From assembly GCF_047372505.1 (NCBI RefSeq), contig NZ_JBKBEU010000001.1, forward strand, positions 682,001 to 746,000: a stretch of 64,000 nucleotides of DNA, read 5' to 3'. Both the position numbers and the translations under genes were made by a program. The notes under the pieces were generated by a model. That model was not told the DNA's origin. It ran no database searches and was given only the letters and a program-made list of their open reading frames with translations. Below, piece by piece: positions 54,938-63,234 of the stretch (its first letter is position 1; every line of letters begins with the position of its first letter). Origin of the DNA: Phaeobacter cretensis (GTDB lineage Bacteria; Pseudomonadota; Alphaproteobacteria; Rhodobacterales; Rhodobacteraceae).

Positions 54938-55569
54938 TCAGATGTCGATTCGTTCAGCGATGCTCAGCGCATCTTCCTGCACAACGACCAAAAGCGCACC
55001 GTGCTATTGACCTTGGTGTGGCCGAGCAGAAGTTACACGGCGCGAAGGTTGCCCGTCTTGCGGTAAATCTCCGCAGCTTTGGTGCGGCGCATCGAGTGTG
55101 TCCCGTAGCCGCCGGGTTCCAGGCCAATCGCTGTCACCCAGTAACGCACAAGGCGGCCATATTGCCGCGTTGAGATATGCGGGCGGTCATGGAAGCAACT
55201 TGTGAACATGTAGCGGCACCCGTTCATCTCAGGTGATCTCACCCAGGCAGCGACGGTATCTCGCGTGTTTTCAGTAAGTTCGAACTGAACGGGTTTCTTG
55301 GTTTTGCTCTGGACCACTGAGCCCCGTTCACGCACGCGGTCATCTTTGACCAAATCGGCCACAGCAAGTTTGACCAGATCAAAGCCGCGCAATTTGCTGT
55401 CAATCGCAAAGTTAAACAGCGCAAGGTCACGAAGGTAGCCCCAAAGTTCGAGCCGGGTACGAATGGTCCACACTTGTTTAGGAAGCAGCGGTCGTTTCTC
55501 ACCGATAATGCGGCCCTTGTTCCAGGCTTTGTGTTTAGGGGTGACTGCGGGCAGTTGGACTCTTGGCAT
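54938..55569 (-). pseudogene. Tyrosine recombinase/integrase, inactivated
   Basis: A site-specific recombinase of about 210 residues. The frame from 55569 (MPRVQLPAVTPKHKAWNKG) is intact up to THSMRRTKAAEIYRKTGNL, which includes the HxxR box, and then meets TAA at 55033-55035 where relatives have glutamine in AVQLLLGHTK. After a further one-base shift the tail reads on to SIAERIDI with a stop at 54938. The position of the catalytic tyrosine reads phenylalanine or is shifted out of frame (TVRF). It is dead, and may mark a former genomic-island border next to the nas locus. Confidence 0.8.
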
Positions 55570-55699
55570 ATTGCGCGCTCTAATCCCCCCTCCAAACCCA
55601 GACATCAGCACCGCGCTGACGACAGAAACATAGCATCGGTTTGAATTGCCGCTATCCGAAGTCGTTTGCAAAGCTGTATCTGTACACGCGTATCCGACC

Positions 55700-55940
55700 G
55701 CTTTCAGCCCAAGGTCGACATTCATTCAAGGCGCAGCGAATACTCTGCTGCGGGCGCGAATAATCAGGCCAAACTTCCCGTTAGCGGACCTTCAGGTTTG
55801 CTTCTCTTGCGAGGACAATGCTGCGCCTGGCATGGATGTCAGTGAAGCGCAGATAGCACCCTTTGCAAAGTCGCGAGATCTGGCGGCTTGACTGAGGGTC
55901 TATGCCGCATGCGTACAGGGAAGCCGCCTTTCGCTGCAAG
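55700..55940 (+). repeat. Mosaic intergenic repeat, copy 2
   Basis: Positions 55701-55870 match 59337-59509 at roughly 85-90 percent by eye, including AATAATCAGGCCAAACTTCC, GACAATGCTGCGCCTGGCAT and GGATGTCAGTGAAGCGCAG. The following part, from CACCCTTTGCAAAGTCGCG to CCGCATGCG and GGGAAGCCGCC, matches copies 1 and 5. This copy thus joins two modules. Confidence 0.75.
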
Positions 55941-56028
55941 CGCGCTGCCGACTGTAACTGACTGGCGGCCGTGCGGACTGTCCGGTCCTTCGCTGTGGCT
56001 GCGCCCAGGGCGGCTTTACCAAATCCGG

Positions 56029-56637
56029 TTACCCCTTTCGAATATTGAGCAATCGTCCTAGAATTGATCGCAAACCCGAGCGGGCTGAAGCCTTGGTTTG
56101 CTCGCTCTCAAAAGCCACGCGTGTTGCTGTGCTTTCGATCAGGTCCAGCAGAATCTCCGCCATGACCTGCCCTGTTTCGGGAAACACCATATCATCCGAC
56201 GTCAGAAGCACCTCGATCGCATCAAGATTCCGGTTTCGATTGGCTGTGAATTTCTCGACAAGTTCGGGGCTCCGCATTGCCTCAGCTGTGATTTCGGCAG
56301 CAAGTACTGCGTTTTCGGGTTTGGAAATATAGTCAAAATACACGGCAACGAAAGCTCCCAAGCTCTCGAATCCTGAGACAGCCTTTTGCGATAAGTCGAA
56401 GATACCCGCGAGATCATCGGCTTCCAAACCGGCAATTTCGGCAATCAGATCTGTCTTGCTGTCGAAGTGGTTGTAGAGATTGCCCAGGCTCACCTGCGCC
56501 TGTTTGGCAACGTCGCGCATGCTTGATTGGTGAAAGCCCTGTTCGACAAAGCAGACAGCGGCCGCCTCGACGATGTGCTTACGTCGTTCGATTGTCGATA
56601 GCTCCCGCTTCGTCAGGGATTTCTCACCTTTTTTCAT
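56029..56637 (-). CDS. TetR-family transcriptional regulator
   Basis: A 202-residue TetR regulator. The HTH spans about residues 25-60 (FHQSSMRDVAKQAQVSLGNL, YNHFDSKTDL). The C-terminal ligand domain includes ENAVLAAEITAEAMRSPEL. The ATG at 56637 has AGAGG six bases upstream; a GTG six bases further up is less likely. It diverges from a sterol-desaturase-like gene, with a candidate operator in the 92-bp gap. Confidence 0.87.
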   Translation of the reverse strand: MKKGEKSLTKRELSTIERRKHIVEAAAVCFVEQGFHQSSMRDVAKQAQVSLGNLYNHFDSKTDLIAEIAGLEADDLAGIFDLSQKAVSGFESLGAFVAVYFDYISKPENAVLAAEITAEAMRSPELVEKFTANRNRNLDAIEVLLTSDDMVFPETGQVMAEILLDLIESTATRVAFESEQTKASARSGLRSILGRLLNIRKG

Positions 56638-56676
56638 AAGCACCTCTTGAAGAAATTCCTACTTAGATCTACCTGC

Positions 56677-56696
56677 ATGAACAATCGTTCGTTCAT
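56677..56696. promoter_or_regulatory. Candidate TetR operator
   Basis: ATGAACAATCGTTCGTTCAT is a 20-bp imperfect palindrome (16 of 20 positions symmetric) centred between the divergent TetR and sterol-desaturase genes, 34 bp before the latter ATG. Size, position and the GAAC/GTTC arms suit a TetR-family dimer site. Confidence 0.5.
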
Positions 56697-56729
56697 TTTT
56701 AAATCACTACCCACGAGAAGGAAAGAGCC

Positions 56730-57614
56730 ATGGACCCTATCGAGGCACAATTTCAGGCATACAACACGTTGTTCAGCGTCGTTGAAATTCTGGGCCTGGC
56801 CTTTTTGTTTGCGCTGGCCTCGGAGACCGTCTGGGACGTTGTCGCAGGTCGGCGCAAAGGGTTGGGAGAGACCTTTGCCAACGTAGCAATCGCCATCGTT
56901 ACAGCACTTCTGGAACGCACCTTCTACGGGCTTATTTTTGTTGTCGCGCTTCTGCTCACCGCCTCATTTGCAGTTCTTGAAATACCGCAAGGATGGTGGA
57001 GCGTGCCGCTCGCAGTTCTGGCCGCAGATTTCACATACTATTGGATGCATCGTTGCGAACATGAAGTGCGCCTGTTCTGGGCCAATCACAGCGTGCACCA
57101 TTCGTCGCCCGAGTTCAATTTCACCACCGCCCTACGGATCAGCTGGATGGATGCGTTGATTGAATGGGTGTTCTTCATTCCAATGATCCTGCTTGGGTTC
57201 AGCCTTGTTCATACTGTCGTGGGATTGGTTGTTGTTGTGGCCTATCAGAGCTGGATACACACTGAGAAGGTGGGCAAATTGGGCTGGCTGGATGGGGTGT
57301 TTAACACACCCTCTGTTCACCGGGTTCATCACGGTTCGAACGCGCAGTATATCGACAAGAACTATGGCGGTATTCTGATCATATGGGACCGCTTGTTCGG
57401 CACCTATGCGTCAGAGGTCGAGCCGGTCAAATATGGCATCACAACCCCCATCGCATCGCACAATCCGCTGGTCATCAACTTCAAGGAATACACGAGCCTA
57501 TGGCGTGACATTCGCCGTGCCAAAAGCTGGCCAAACGCGTTTGGCCATCTGTTTCGCTCTCCTGGTTGGTCCCCGCAAAACACAACCAAGCATGAAAAGG
57601 AGGCGCAAAAGTGA
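56730..57614 (+). CDS. Sterol desaturase/fatty acid hydroxylase family membrane protein
   Basis: A 294-residue di-iron membrane hydroxylase. The histidine boxes are HRCEH (about residue 110), HSVHH (about 122) and HRVHH (about 199), in the usual order, with four or five membrane spans around them. Members hydroxylate or desaturate lipids and carotenoids; the substrate cannot be predicted. It ends in an overlap with a lipoprotein hydrolase gene (GTGA), so the two form a unit probably repressed by the divergent TetR protein. Confidence 0.85.
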   Translation: MDPIEAQFQAYNTLFSVVEILGLAFLFALASETVWDVVAGRRKGLGETFANVAIAIVTALLERTFYGLIFVVALLLTASFAVLEIPQGWWSVPLAVLAADFTYYWMHRCEHEVRLFWANHSVHHSSPEFNFTTALRISWMDALIEWVFFIPMILLGFSLVHTVVGLVVVVAYQSWIHTEKVGKLGWLDGVFNTPSVHRVHHGSNAQYIDKNYGGILIIWDRLFGTYASEVEPVKYGITTPIASHNPLVINFKEYTSLWRDIRRAKSWPNAFGHLFRSPGWSPQNTTKHEKEAQK

Positions 57615-58654
57615 AACTCTTCCTTGTCATTTTTGGTCTGGTTTTATTGGCAGGTTGCGCAGCGTTTATCTCGTGGCCTCGTCCGCAGGACCCCAGAGAC
57701 CGTCCCTACTTGGTGGAGCAAGTTCGCTTCAGCGGCGGTGACGGCGTGATCCTCGCCGGAGAGCTGACAATGCCATCGACGGGTGGACCCTTTCCAGCCG
57801 CGATTTTCCTATCTGGGTCCGGCGAGAGTGATCGTGACGAAACCATTCTGGGCCATCGCCCAGCTTTGGTGTTATCAGATCACCTCACCCGTGCCGGATA
57901 TGCCGTGCTGAGGTTTGATGACCGCGGTGTCGGCAAAAGCACCGGAGATTTCGACACCGCAACGCTGCGCGATTTTGCCGAGGACGCGGTTGGCGCCTTC
58001 AACGCGCTTTATCAACGCGTGGACATTGATCGTCGCCGAATTGGTTTCATTGGCCATTCAGAAGGCGGCTACAAAGCGCCGTTGGCGGCTATGTCAGTGC
58101 CTGCTGAATTCATGGTGTTTTTGGGCGGTTCAGCCAAACCGTTGCTGCCGGACGTCATGGCCACTCAGTTCGCCGATACGCAGCGAATTGAGGGCGTAGA
58201 TGAAGACGTCATCGCCAAAGCCAGACAACAATATGAAGCGGCCACGCAAATATTGGCCCGGCCTGGCCCAATAAGAGAAACCCGAGCAGAATTAGACGCT
58301 TACCTGATAACGCAAGACATCAAACCGGGCCCAAGACGCGAGACGCTGGAGTTATGGGGCACACCATGGGGTATCGAATATGCATCCTACGATCCCGAAC
58401 CGGCTCTGCGCGCTTTCGATGGCCCGGTTCTCGCTCTGTTTGGCGGCACGGACCTTCAGGTTTCGGCAAAAGAAAACGCGCCACTGATGCGACGCTTGCT
58501 GCGACATCCCCAGTCCAAAGTGATTGTCCTGGACGGGCTAAATCACCTGTTTCAGCCATCTGAGACTGGCCGAATTTCAGAGTACATGTGGATCGACACA
58601 ACTATTGACCCCTCAGTAATGGATCTAATGGCCAAGTGGCTGGACGACTTATGA
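57611..58654 (+). CDS. Lipoprotein alpha/beta hydrolase
   Basis: A 347-residue hydrolase starting with GTG at 57611, behind AAGGAGGCGC, inside the stop of the desaturase gene. The N-terminus has a lipobox (FGLVLLAGCA), so the mature protein should be lipid-anchored. The serine nucleophile lies in FIGHSEGGYKAPL, the acid in LFGGTDLQV and the histidine in LDGLNHLF, fitting the S9/DLH-like esterase fold. It may hydrolyse a lipid ester made or modified by the membrane hydroxylase; this is inference. Confidence 0.82.
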   Translation: MKLFLVIFGLVLLAGCAAFISWPRPQDPRDRPYLVEQVRFSGGDGVILAGELTMPSTGGPFPAAIFLSGSGESDRDETILGHRPALVLSDHLTRAGYAVLRFDDRGVGKSTGDFDTATLRDFAEDAVGAFNALYQRVDIDRRRIGFIGHSEGGYKAPLAAMSVPAEFMVFLGGSAKPLLPDVMATQFADTQRIEGVDEDVIAKARQQYEAATQILARPGPIRETRAELDAYLITQDIKPGPRRETLELWGTPWGIEYASYDPEPALRAFDGPVLALFGGTDLQVSAKENAPLMRRLLRHPQSKVIVLDGLNHLFQPSETGRISEYMWIDTTIDPSVMDLMAKWLDDL

Positions 58655-58852
58655 GACTCGGGAGGACTACCGCATGGGTTCTATTGCCAAGCCAAAAAAA
58701 TGTCGCGAGACTTGGCACGAAGCCCGCAGATTTTTAAACGCACCAAAATGCCGACATTCGTGCTGATCGCAGCATTGGGTAATAATGGGATGTACCGGCT
58801 GCTTCCCCCCGCAGGTTAGGCTTGGCCTATTTCTGCAGCATGGAGAAGTAGT
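58655..58852. other. Gene-free stretch before the IS110 fragment
   Basis: About 200 bp of sequence with no gene. The last part before the IS110 ATG matches the usual leader length of such elements. I could not define the left end of the element. Confidence 0.3.
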
Positions 58853-59043
58853 ATGGCGAAGAACGATTTTGACGAGCTGATGCCCGTAGGCGTCGGCTTT
58901 GGCAAAGATGTGTTTCACTTTGTTTGCTTTGACCGAGATGTCAGCGTGTTTTGCGTAAGAAGATCAAACGCATGGCATTGATCGCGACGTTTGAGGGACT
59001 GCCACGCTGCATTGTTGGTATGGAGGCGTGCCTGGGGCCCATG
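58853..59043 (+). mobile_element. IS110-family transposase fragment
   Basis: From the ATG at 58853 the text MAKNDFDELMPVGVGFGKDVF is the RuvC-like start of an IS110 transposase; after a frameshift near 58950 it goes on as RKKIKRMALIATFEGLPRCI and VGMEACLGP. Only the first 65 or so of about 340 residues remain. The fragment ends where a creatininase gene fragment on the other strand begins, so it inserted in or recombined with that gene. Confidence 0.75.
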
Positions 59044-59046
59044 CTA

Positions 59047-59151
59047 TTCGATTGAGCCGACCGGGAGCAACACAACAGCGTCTTTCTGGGCCAGTTCCCT
59101 GAGTTGCGGTGATCGAAGGTCGCGCCAGTGGATAGGATGATCTTTGGTCAT
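59047..59151 (-). pseudogene. Creatininase-family gene, N-terminal fragment
   Basis: On the minus strand the ATG at 59151 starts MTKDHPIHWRDLRSPQL, followed by RELAQKDAVVLLPVGSIE, the typical first 35 residues of a creatininase-family amidohydrolase. The reading is cut exactly within the metal-binding motif GSIEQHGPHL, where IS110 sequence follows. A ribosome-binding site (AGGAGTGAG) precedes the ATG. The rest of the gene is not on the other side of the fragment. Confidence 0.7.
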
Positions 59152-59265
59152 AACTCACTCCTGTTCAGCACGGGCAATGTGTCATGTTCACTTTTTGCTC
59201 ACGGCTAGAAGCACCGCCCGTGTCAACAAAAGCCGTCATTCGCGGCGTTGCCGCAACTCGGTAAC

Positions 59266-59512
59266 TTTGGGCTCAAAGCTGCCTTGCGGCAGTGCGGCGG
59301 CAGCGCGATCGCATTTAGTTTTACATGCCTGAGGGCGGCTGTCAGCCCAATGTCGATATTCATCCAAGGCGCAGCAAATGCTCTGCTGCGGGCACGAATA
59401 ATCAGGCCAAACTTCCCGTTAGCGGACCTTCCGGTTTGCTTTTCTTTTCAGGACAATGCTGCGCCTGGCATGGATGTCAGTGAAGCGCAGTAAGTGACCT
59501 TTGCAAAGTCGG
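59266..59512 (+). repeat. Mosaic intergenic repeat, copy 3
   Basis: The first part (59266-59345), with GCGCGATCGCATTTAGTTTT, matches the minus-strand copy at 61.7 kb. The second part (59337-59509) matches copy 2. Together they fill most of a 640-bp gene-free stretch (59152-59789), whose remainder is AT-rich near 59690-59760 and probably holds the promoter of the RsbQ-like gene. Confidence 0.75.
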
Positions 59513-59789
59513 GGTGATCGGGCGCACTTGTTAATCCGATCGGCCCAAAGCTGCCTTTCTCCCATCAGGCCGATGCCGAACCGCAGAGTCACCAGAGCGG
59601 CCATTCGTCCATTGCGCAGCATTTTCTGGGTAGGACGGTCGGCATCGCGGACTTTACTGCCTTTCGATCATTTAAAGCTCTAGGGTGTAGATCTATAGTT
59701 AGCCAAATGTTAGCAATTCTAAAATAAAGGTTAAAATGCGCGTGATGTAGTAAATGGTTTTGCGCGACCCTTAGCAAGGAGCGCGATAA

Positions 59790-60593
59790 ATGATTGGCAC
59801 GGATACACGTGAACGCAACGCTGTCAAAGTGATTGGAAATGGGACAAAAACGCTTGTTTTAGCCCATGGATTTGGATGCGACCAAACGATGTGGCGGCTA
59901 TTGACCCCGAGCCTTCTCGATCAATTCAAAATTGTTTTGTTTGACTATGTCGGCTGCGGCCAATCGGACCCGAAGGCATTCAAAATGAAACGCTACGAAA
60001 CGCTTGACGGTTATGCACAGGACATCATCGACGTATGTGAAGAACTGGGACTGCGCGACGTCACACTCGTCGGCCATTCCGTGAGCTCGATGACGGGTTT
60101 GATCGCAGCACTCAAAGCGCCCGACGTGATCACCAAACTGGCCATGGTTTGTCCATCCCCTTGCTTTTTGAACGACCCGCCGCATTATTCGGGCGGGTTT
60201 GAGCGCGAAGACTTGGAAGGGCTGATCGGATTGATGGATCAGAACTATATCGGCTGGGCGAACCATCTCGCGCCTTTGGTCATGGGGCAAAGCGGGGCTG
60301 GAATGTCCAAAGAGTTGAGCGATAGCTTCTGTTCTACGGACCCGCTCTTTGCCAAAACCTTCGCTAAGGCAACTTTCTTTTCGGATTGCCGGGACCTTTT
60401 GCCAAAAGCCGAGCAGCCGACCTTGATCTTCCAAAGCACCGAAGATGCATTGGCAGCCGTGTCTGTCGGGGAATTCATTCAGTCAAATATGCGAAACGCA
60501 GAGATGAAAGTTTTTGAGGCACATGGCCATTGCCTCCACATGACACATCCGAAAGAAATCGCGCCTTCGCTCATAGAATTTGCTCTTAAGTAA
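59790..60593 (+). CDS. RsbQ-like alpha/beta hydrolase
   Basis: A 267-residue soluble hydrolase of the RsbQ/KAI2/D14 family. The triad is Ser97 in VGHSVSSM, Asp219 in STEDALA and His247 in AHGHCLHMTHP, close to the numbering of Bacillus subtilis RsbQ (Ser96, Asp219, His247), and the lid region is the right size. RsbQ makes or binds a small hydrophobic ligand and works through the PAS domain of RsbP. The next gene here, 15 bp away, encodes a PAS-GGDEF protein, so this pair probably senses the same kind of ligand but answers by c-di-GMP. AAGGAG precedes the ATG. Confidence 0.85.
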   Translation: MIGTDTRERNAVKVIGNGTKTLVLAHGFGCDQTMWRLLTPSLLDQFKIVLFDYVGCGQSDPKAFKMKRYETLDGYAQDIIDVCEELGLRDVTLVGHSVSSMTGLIAALKAPDVITKLAMVCPSPCFLNDPPHYSGGFEREDLEGLIGLMDQNYIGWANHLAPLVMGQSGAGMSKELSDSFCSTDPLFAKTFAKATFFSDCRDLLPKAEQPTLIFQSTEDALAAVSVGEFIQSNMRNAEMKVFEAHGHCLHMTHPKEIAPSLIEFALK

Positions 60594-60608
60594 CTTTGGG
60601 TTTCGCTT

Positions 60609-61499
60609 GTGGTGGATATTAACCATTTGCCCTGTGGGTGCCTGATCACTTCGCCGGATCAAAAAATACTGTCTATCAACCGGTACTTTTCGGAGGCCTT
60701 TGATTGGCACGTTGCAGCGCTGGCGGATCAGAAACTGAATCTCGTGTTGAACAAAGCAACGCAGTTGTTCTGTGAAAGCTATGTGATCCCAATGGTTCTG
60801 CGCGAGGGACAGTGTTTAGAAGTCCTAATCACACTCTGCTCGCCGGACGGCGCGGTTTTCCCAGCGGTTGCCAATGTTCAAAAGATGCCGGACGGCAATT
60901 TAGCCTGGGTTTTGCTTCCAGCTGAGAACCGAAACAGACTCTTTAAAGAACTGGAAGCCGCGCGGATTGCCTTACAGGAAAAAAGCGAACAACTCGAAAT
61001 TTTGGCACGCACAGATGCCTTGACGGGATTGGCAAACCGACGCGACCTCGAAGTATCTGCAAAACTTTTACTTCTGAATGCAGACAGAAGTTCCGTGCCG
61101 GTGTCTCTTGTCCTTTTGGATATTGATCATTTCAAGGCCGTCAATGACGTTCATGGTCATGACATTGGCGATCAAGTGATCTGTGCGCTCGCCGATGTAT
61201 TGAGATCGGTCTGCCGAGAAAGCGATATAATGGCCCGACTTGGCGGGGACGAATTTGTCTGCGTCCTCATCAACACCGATGAAGCTGAAGCTTCCGCGCT
61301 TTGCCATCGCATACACGAAGCGGTTGCTGGGATTGGGGTTAAAACTTGCCAGATCACGGTCAGCATCGGCTTTTCTGTTAAACCAAACGGTGCGCAGATG
61401 GCACTGTCAGACATGCTGAAGCTAGCTGATCAATGCCTGTACGTCGTCAAACGGAACGGCGGAAATGCCTCTCATACAAGAAGAGCGAATGCCACCTAA
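60609..61499 (+). CDS. PAS-domain diguanylate cyclase paired with the RsbQ-like protein
   Basis: A 296-residue cytosolic protein without membrane spans. Residues about 5-105 form a PAS domain (LPCGCLITSPDQKILSIN), then a coiled-coil linker (about 108-132), then a GGDEF domain. The active site is intact (LGGDEF, GGDEF at 212-216) and an inhibitory I-site RESD lies at 203-206, five residues upstream, so it should make c-di-GMP with product inhibition. The start is GTG (60609 or 60612). Co-transcribed with the RsbQ-like gene; activation by that protein's product is inferred from the RsbQ-RsbP precedent. Confidence 0.87.
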   Translation: MVDINHLPCGCLITSPDQKILSINRYFSEAFDWHVAALADQKLNLVLNKATQLFCESYVIPMVLREGQCLEVLITLCSPDGAVFPAVANVQKMPDGNLAWVLLPAENRNRLFKELEAARIALQEKSEQLEILARTDALTGLANRRDLEVSAKLLLLNADRSSVPVSLVLLDIDHFKAVNDVHGHDIGDQVICALADVLRSVCRESDIMARLGGDEFVCVLINTDEAEASALCHRIHEAVAGIGVKTCQITVSIGFSVKPNGAQMALSDMLKLADQCLYVVKRNGGNASHTRRANAT

Positions 61500-61702
61500 G
61501 AACCGGACTTTAACTGCGTGCTCCCCGATGAGGAGAGGGGCTTGTTGCGGCCGTTTTCTGCGGTTGAAAGTGCCGCGCGCCGCCAAATGTCTGCTTTCTC
61601 ATTCGGTTGGCCTATATTTCGCACCCGCAGCGAAAGTCTCCTTCCCGCCCTCCTTTCAGGTGCTGCACAAGCGTAGGCCGTGCCAAGACGGGTCCGCTTT
61701 GG

Positions 61703-61790
61703 GCTGCCTGCGGCCCTCAGCCATGTAAAACTAAATACGATCGCGCTGCAACAGTGCTGCCGCACCGCCGCAAGGCAGCTCGGAGCCCAC
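61703..61790 (-). repeat. Mosaic intergenic repeat, copy 4 (partial)
   Basis: On the minus strand GGGCTCCGAGCTGCCTTGCG, GCGCGATCGTATTTAGTTTT and ACATGGCTGAGGGC match the first module of copy 3 (59266-59345) with a few differences. It lies in the gene-free stretch 61500-61895, whose other part (61500-61700) has no gene I recognise. Confidence 0.65.
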
Positions 61791-61895
61791 TTTAACCGAT
61801 GCTGCGATGCAAAATCCGGTCCCTGATGACACTACTGACATATCTTGGTCGAGACGTATGCCATCTTCGAACAAAGCTGGCGTGGGAGAGCAACA

Positions 61896-62372
61896 ATGAG
61901 CGGCATCAATAACTATGAATCCCAATCCGGAAGACTGATCCCTGTCTTTCGAATGGAAATTAATACGCGATCGGATGATGCCGAGCGCTTATTGGATGCC
62001 ATTTTCAAAGTCCATCCTCTTGCTGTTGGCGCATACGAGCGAAATGCCACCGTGACCGCTCAAGGAGCTGAGACTGGAAGACCCGGAGAACAAACGGTTA
62101 CGCGAATTCATAACGAAGGTTTTGAGGCCGACGGCACCGAGGTTTATCCCTCGGTCGAGCTGAAAGTTTCCTTTGAGCGCGATGTGCAGCTACTCGAAAA
62201 GATCATGGAAGCAGTTCTGCACGCCCATCAGTATGAGGAGCCAATCATTCACATCTGCGAGGGATGGGCGAGCCGCGCAAACTACACACCAAGGAACGAC
62301 AATCCGAACCGTTGGTGGAACGATGGGCGCGGCACACCCGAGATGGTTTCACTAGACCAAAGTCACAAATAG
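61896..62372 (+). CDS. PII/CutA-like fold protein of unknown function
   Basis: A 158-residue protein starting at 61896 behind GGGAGAG; the upstream extension is rejected. The text RLIPVFRMEINTRSDDAERL, VYPSVELKVSFERDVQLLEK and EEPIIHICEGWAS resembles the dimerisation (PII/CutA-like) domain found in NIF3/YqfO-type proteins and in stand-alone proteins often mislabelled RtxA. No catalytic residues can be named. It stands alone between repeat copies. Confidence 0.6.
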   Translation: MSGINNYESQSGRLIPVFRMEINTRSDDAERLLDAIFKVHPLAVGAYERNATVTAQGAETGRPGEQTVTRIHNEGFEADGTEVYPSVELKVSFERDVQLLEKIMEAVLHAHQYEEPIIHICEGWASRANYTPRNDNPNRWWNDGRGTPEMVSLDQSHK

Positions 62373-62382
62373 CTGGCCAACC

Positions 62383-62530
62383 CCAACGGCAGCAAAGTCC
62401 GCATAGCTGCCGATCGACCCTGATTTGAGGCTGCTCTTGTGGCGAAGGGCGGCTTTTCCCTGTGCGCATGCGGCATCGACCCTAAGTCATGCCGCCAAAT
62501 CTCGCGGCTTTGCAGCGGCGGCTGTGCGGA
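62383..62530 (-). repeat. Mosaic intergenic repeat, copy 5
   Basis: On the minus strand: TGCAAAGCCGCGAGATTTGG, GGGTCGATGCCGCATGCG, then ACAGGGAAAAGCCGCCCTTC and AAGAGCAGCCTCAAATCAGG. These blocks match copy 1 and the second half of copy 2. It makes up much of the 276-bp gap between the PII-like gene and the MarR pseudogene. Confidence 0.7.
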
Positions 62531-62648
62531 CCAAACGGTCGTTCGCCGAGGCTGCGCAGATCACCGCTTTTATCCGTTGCACAACCATAGGTGAGGTCGC
62601 AAGTAGGAACATTTTTACCTATCCTGGAGCGGCGGCCTCTTCTACTGC

Positions 62649-63118
62649 TCACATTAAATCCGCCAGTATTATGTTGAACCTCAAGCGCTGTTCGGAGGTG
62701 AACGATGAAACCAGTTCTTTTTGCGTTCTAACATGATCGGTGATGGCTGCGTCGATGAGTTCTAGTCCTGATTGCGTAAGTTTTACAAAACAGCTTCTTT
62801 TGTCCTTTGGATTCGCGACTCGTATTACGAGCCCGGACTTCTGAAGCTGGTCAATCCTGTTGGTCATCGTACCAGATGTCACCATGGTGGCGTTCAGCAA
62901 GCCATTGGGCGAAAGCCCCTCGTCGCTGTTTGACCGACGCAAAGTGGCCAGGACATCGAAACTGGACGCATTCAGTCCGACAGTTTCCATGTCTTCTCCA
63001 TCTCGCGCCGTAGCGCGAAGTGAAGCCTGTCGATGCGACCGACAGTTTCCATTGGTCCAGTATCAAGGTCGGAACGAACACCAGCCCATTGCGCGATGAT
63101 AAGATCAACAAAGTCCAT
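62649..63118 (-). pseudogene. MarR-family regulator with one frameshift
   Basis: The frame from the ATG at 63118 (MDFVDLIIAQWAGVRSDL) runs to MEKTWKLSD and meets a stop; a one-base correction near 62990 joins it to LNASSFDVLATLRRSNSDEG and the winged-helix part ATMVTSGTMTNRIDQLQKSG. The joined protein would be about 156 residues, normal for MarR. The C-terminal piece also has its own ATG (62990), but the first helix of the dimerisation domain would then be missing. A real mutation and a base error are equally possible; operators in the divergent gap argue that it was functional until recently. Confidence 0.75.
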
Positions 63119-63140
63119 GATTTATTGCTTCACCTTAATC

Positions 63141-63182
63141 TCTTGACTCCAAGACAATTTGACGTATCTTGACATCAAGATA
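63141..63182. promoter_or_regulatory. Twin candidate MarR operators
   Basis: TATCTTGACATCAAGATA (63165-63182) is symmetric at 16 of 18 positions, and TCTTGACTCCAAGA (63141-63154) is a weaker copy; their centres are 26 bp apart. They lie between the divergent MarR and Rid-family genes. The TTGA-N2-TCAA type is common for MarR proteins. Confidence 0.6.
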
Positions 63183-63234
63183 AGAGCTCTACACTTTTTC
63201 GCCTAAAAATTGAGCATGTCTTTCGGAGAAAATG

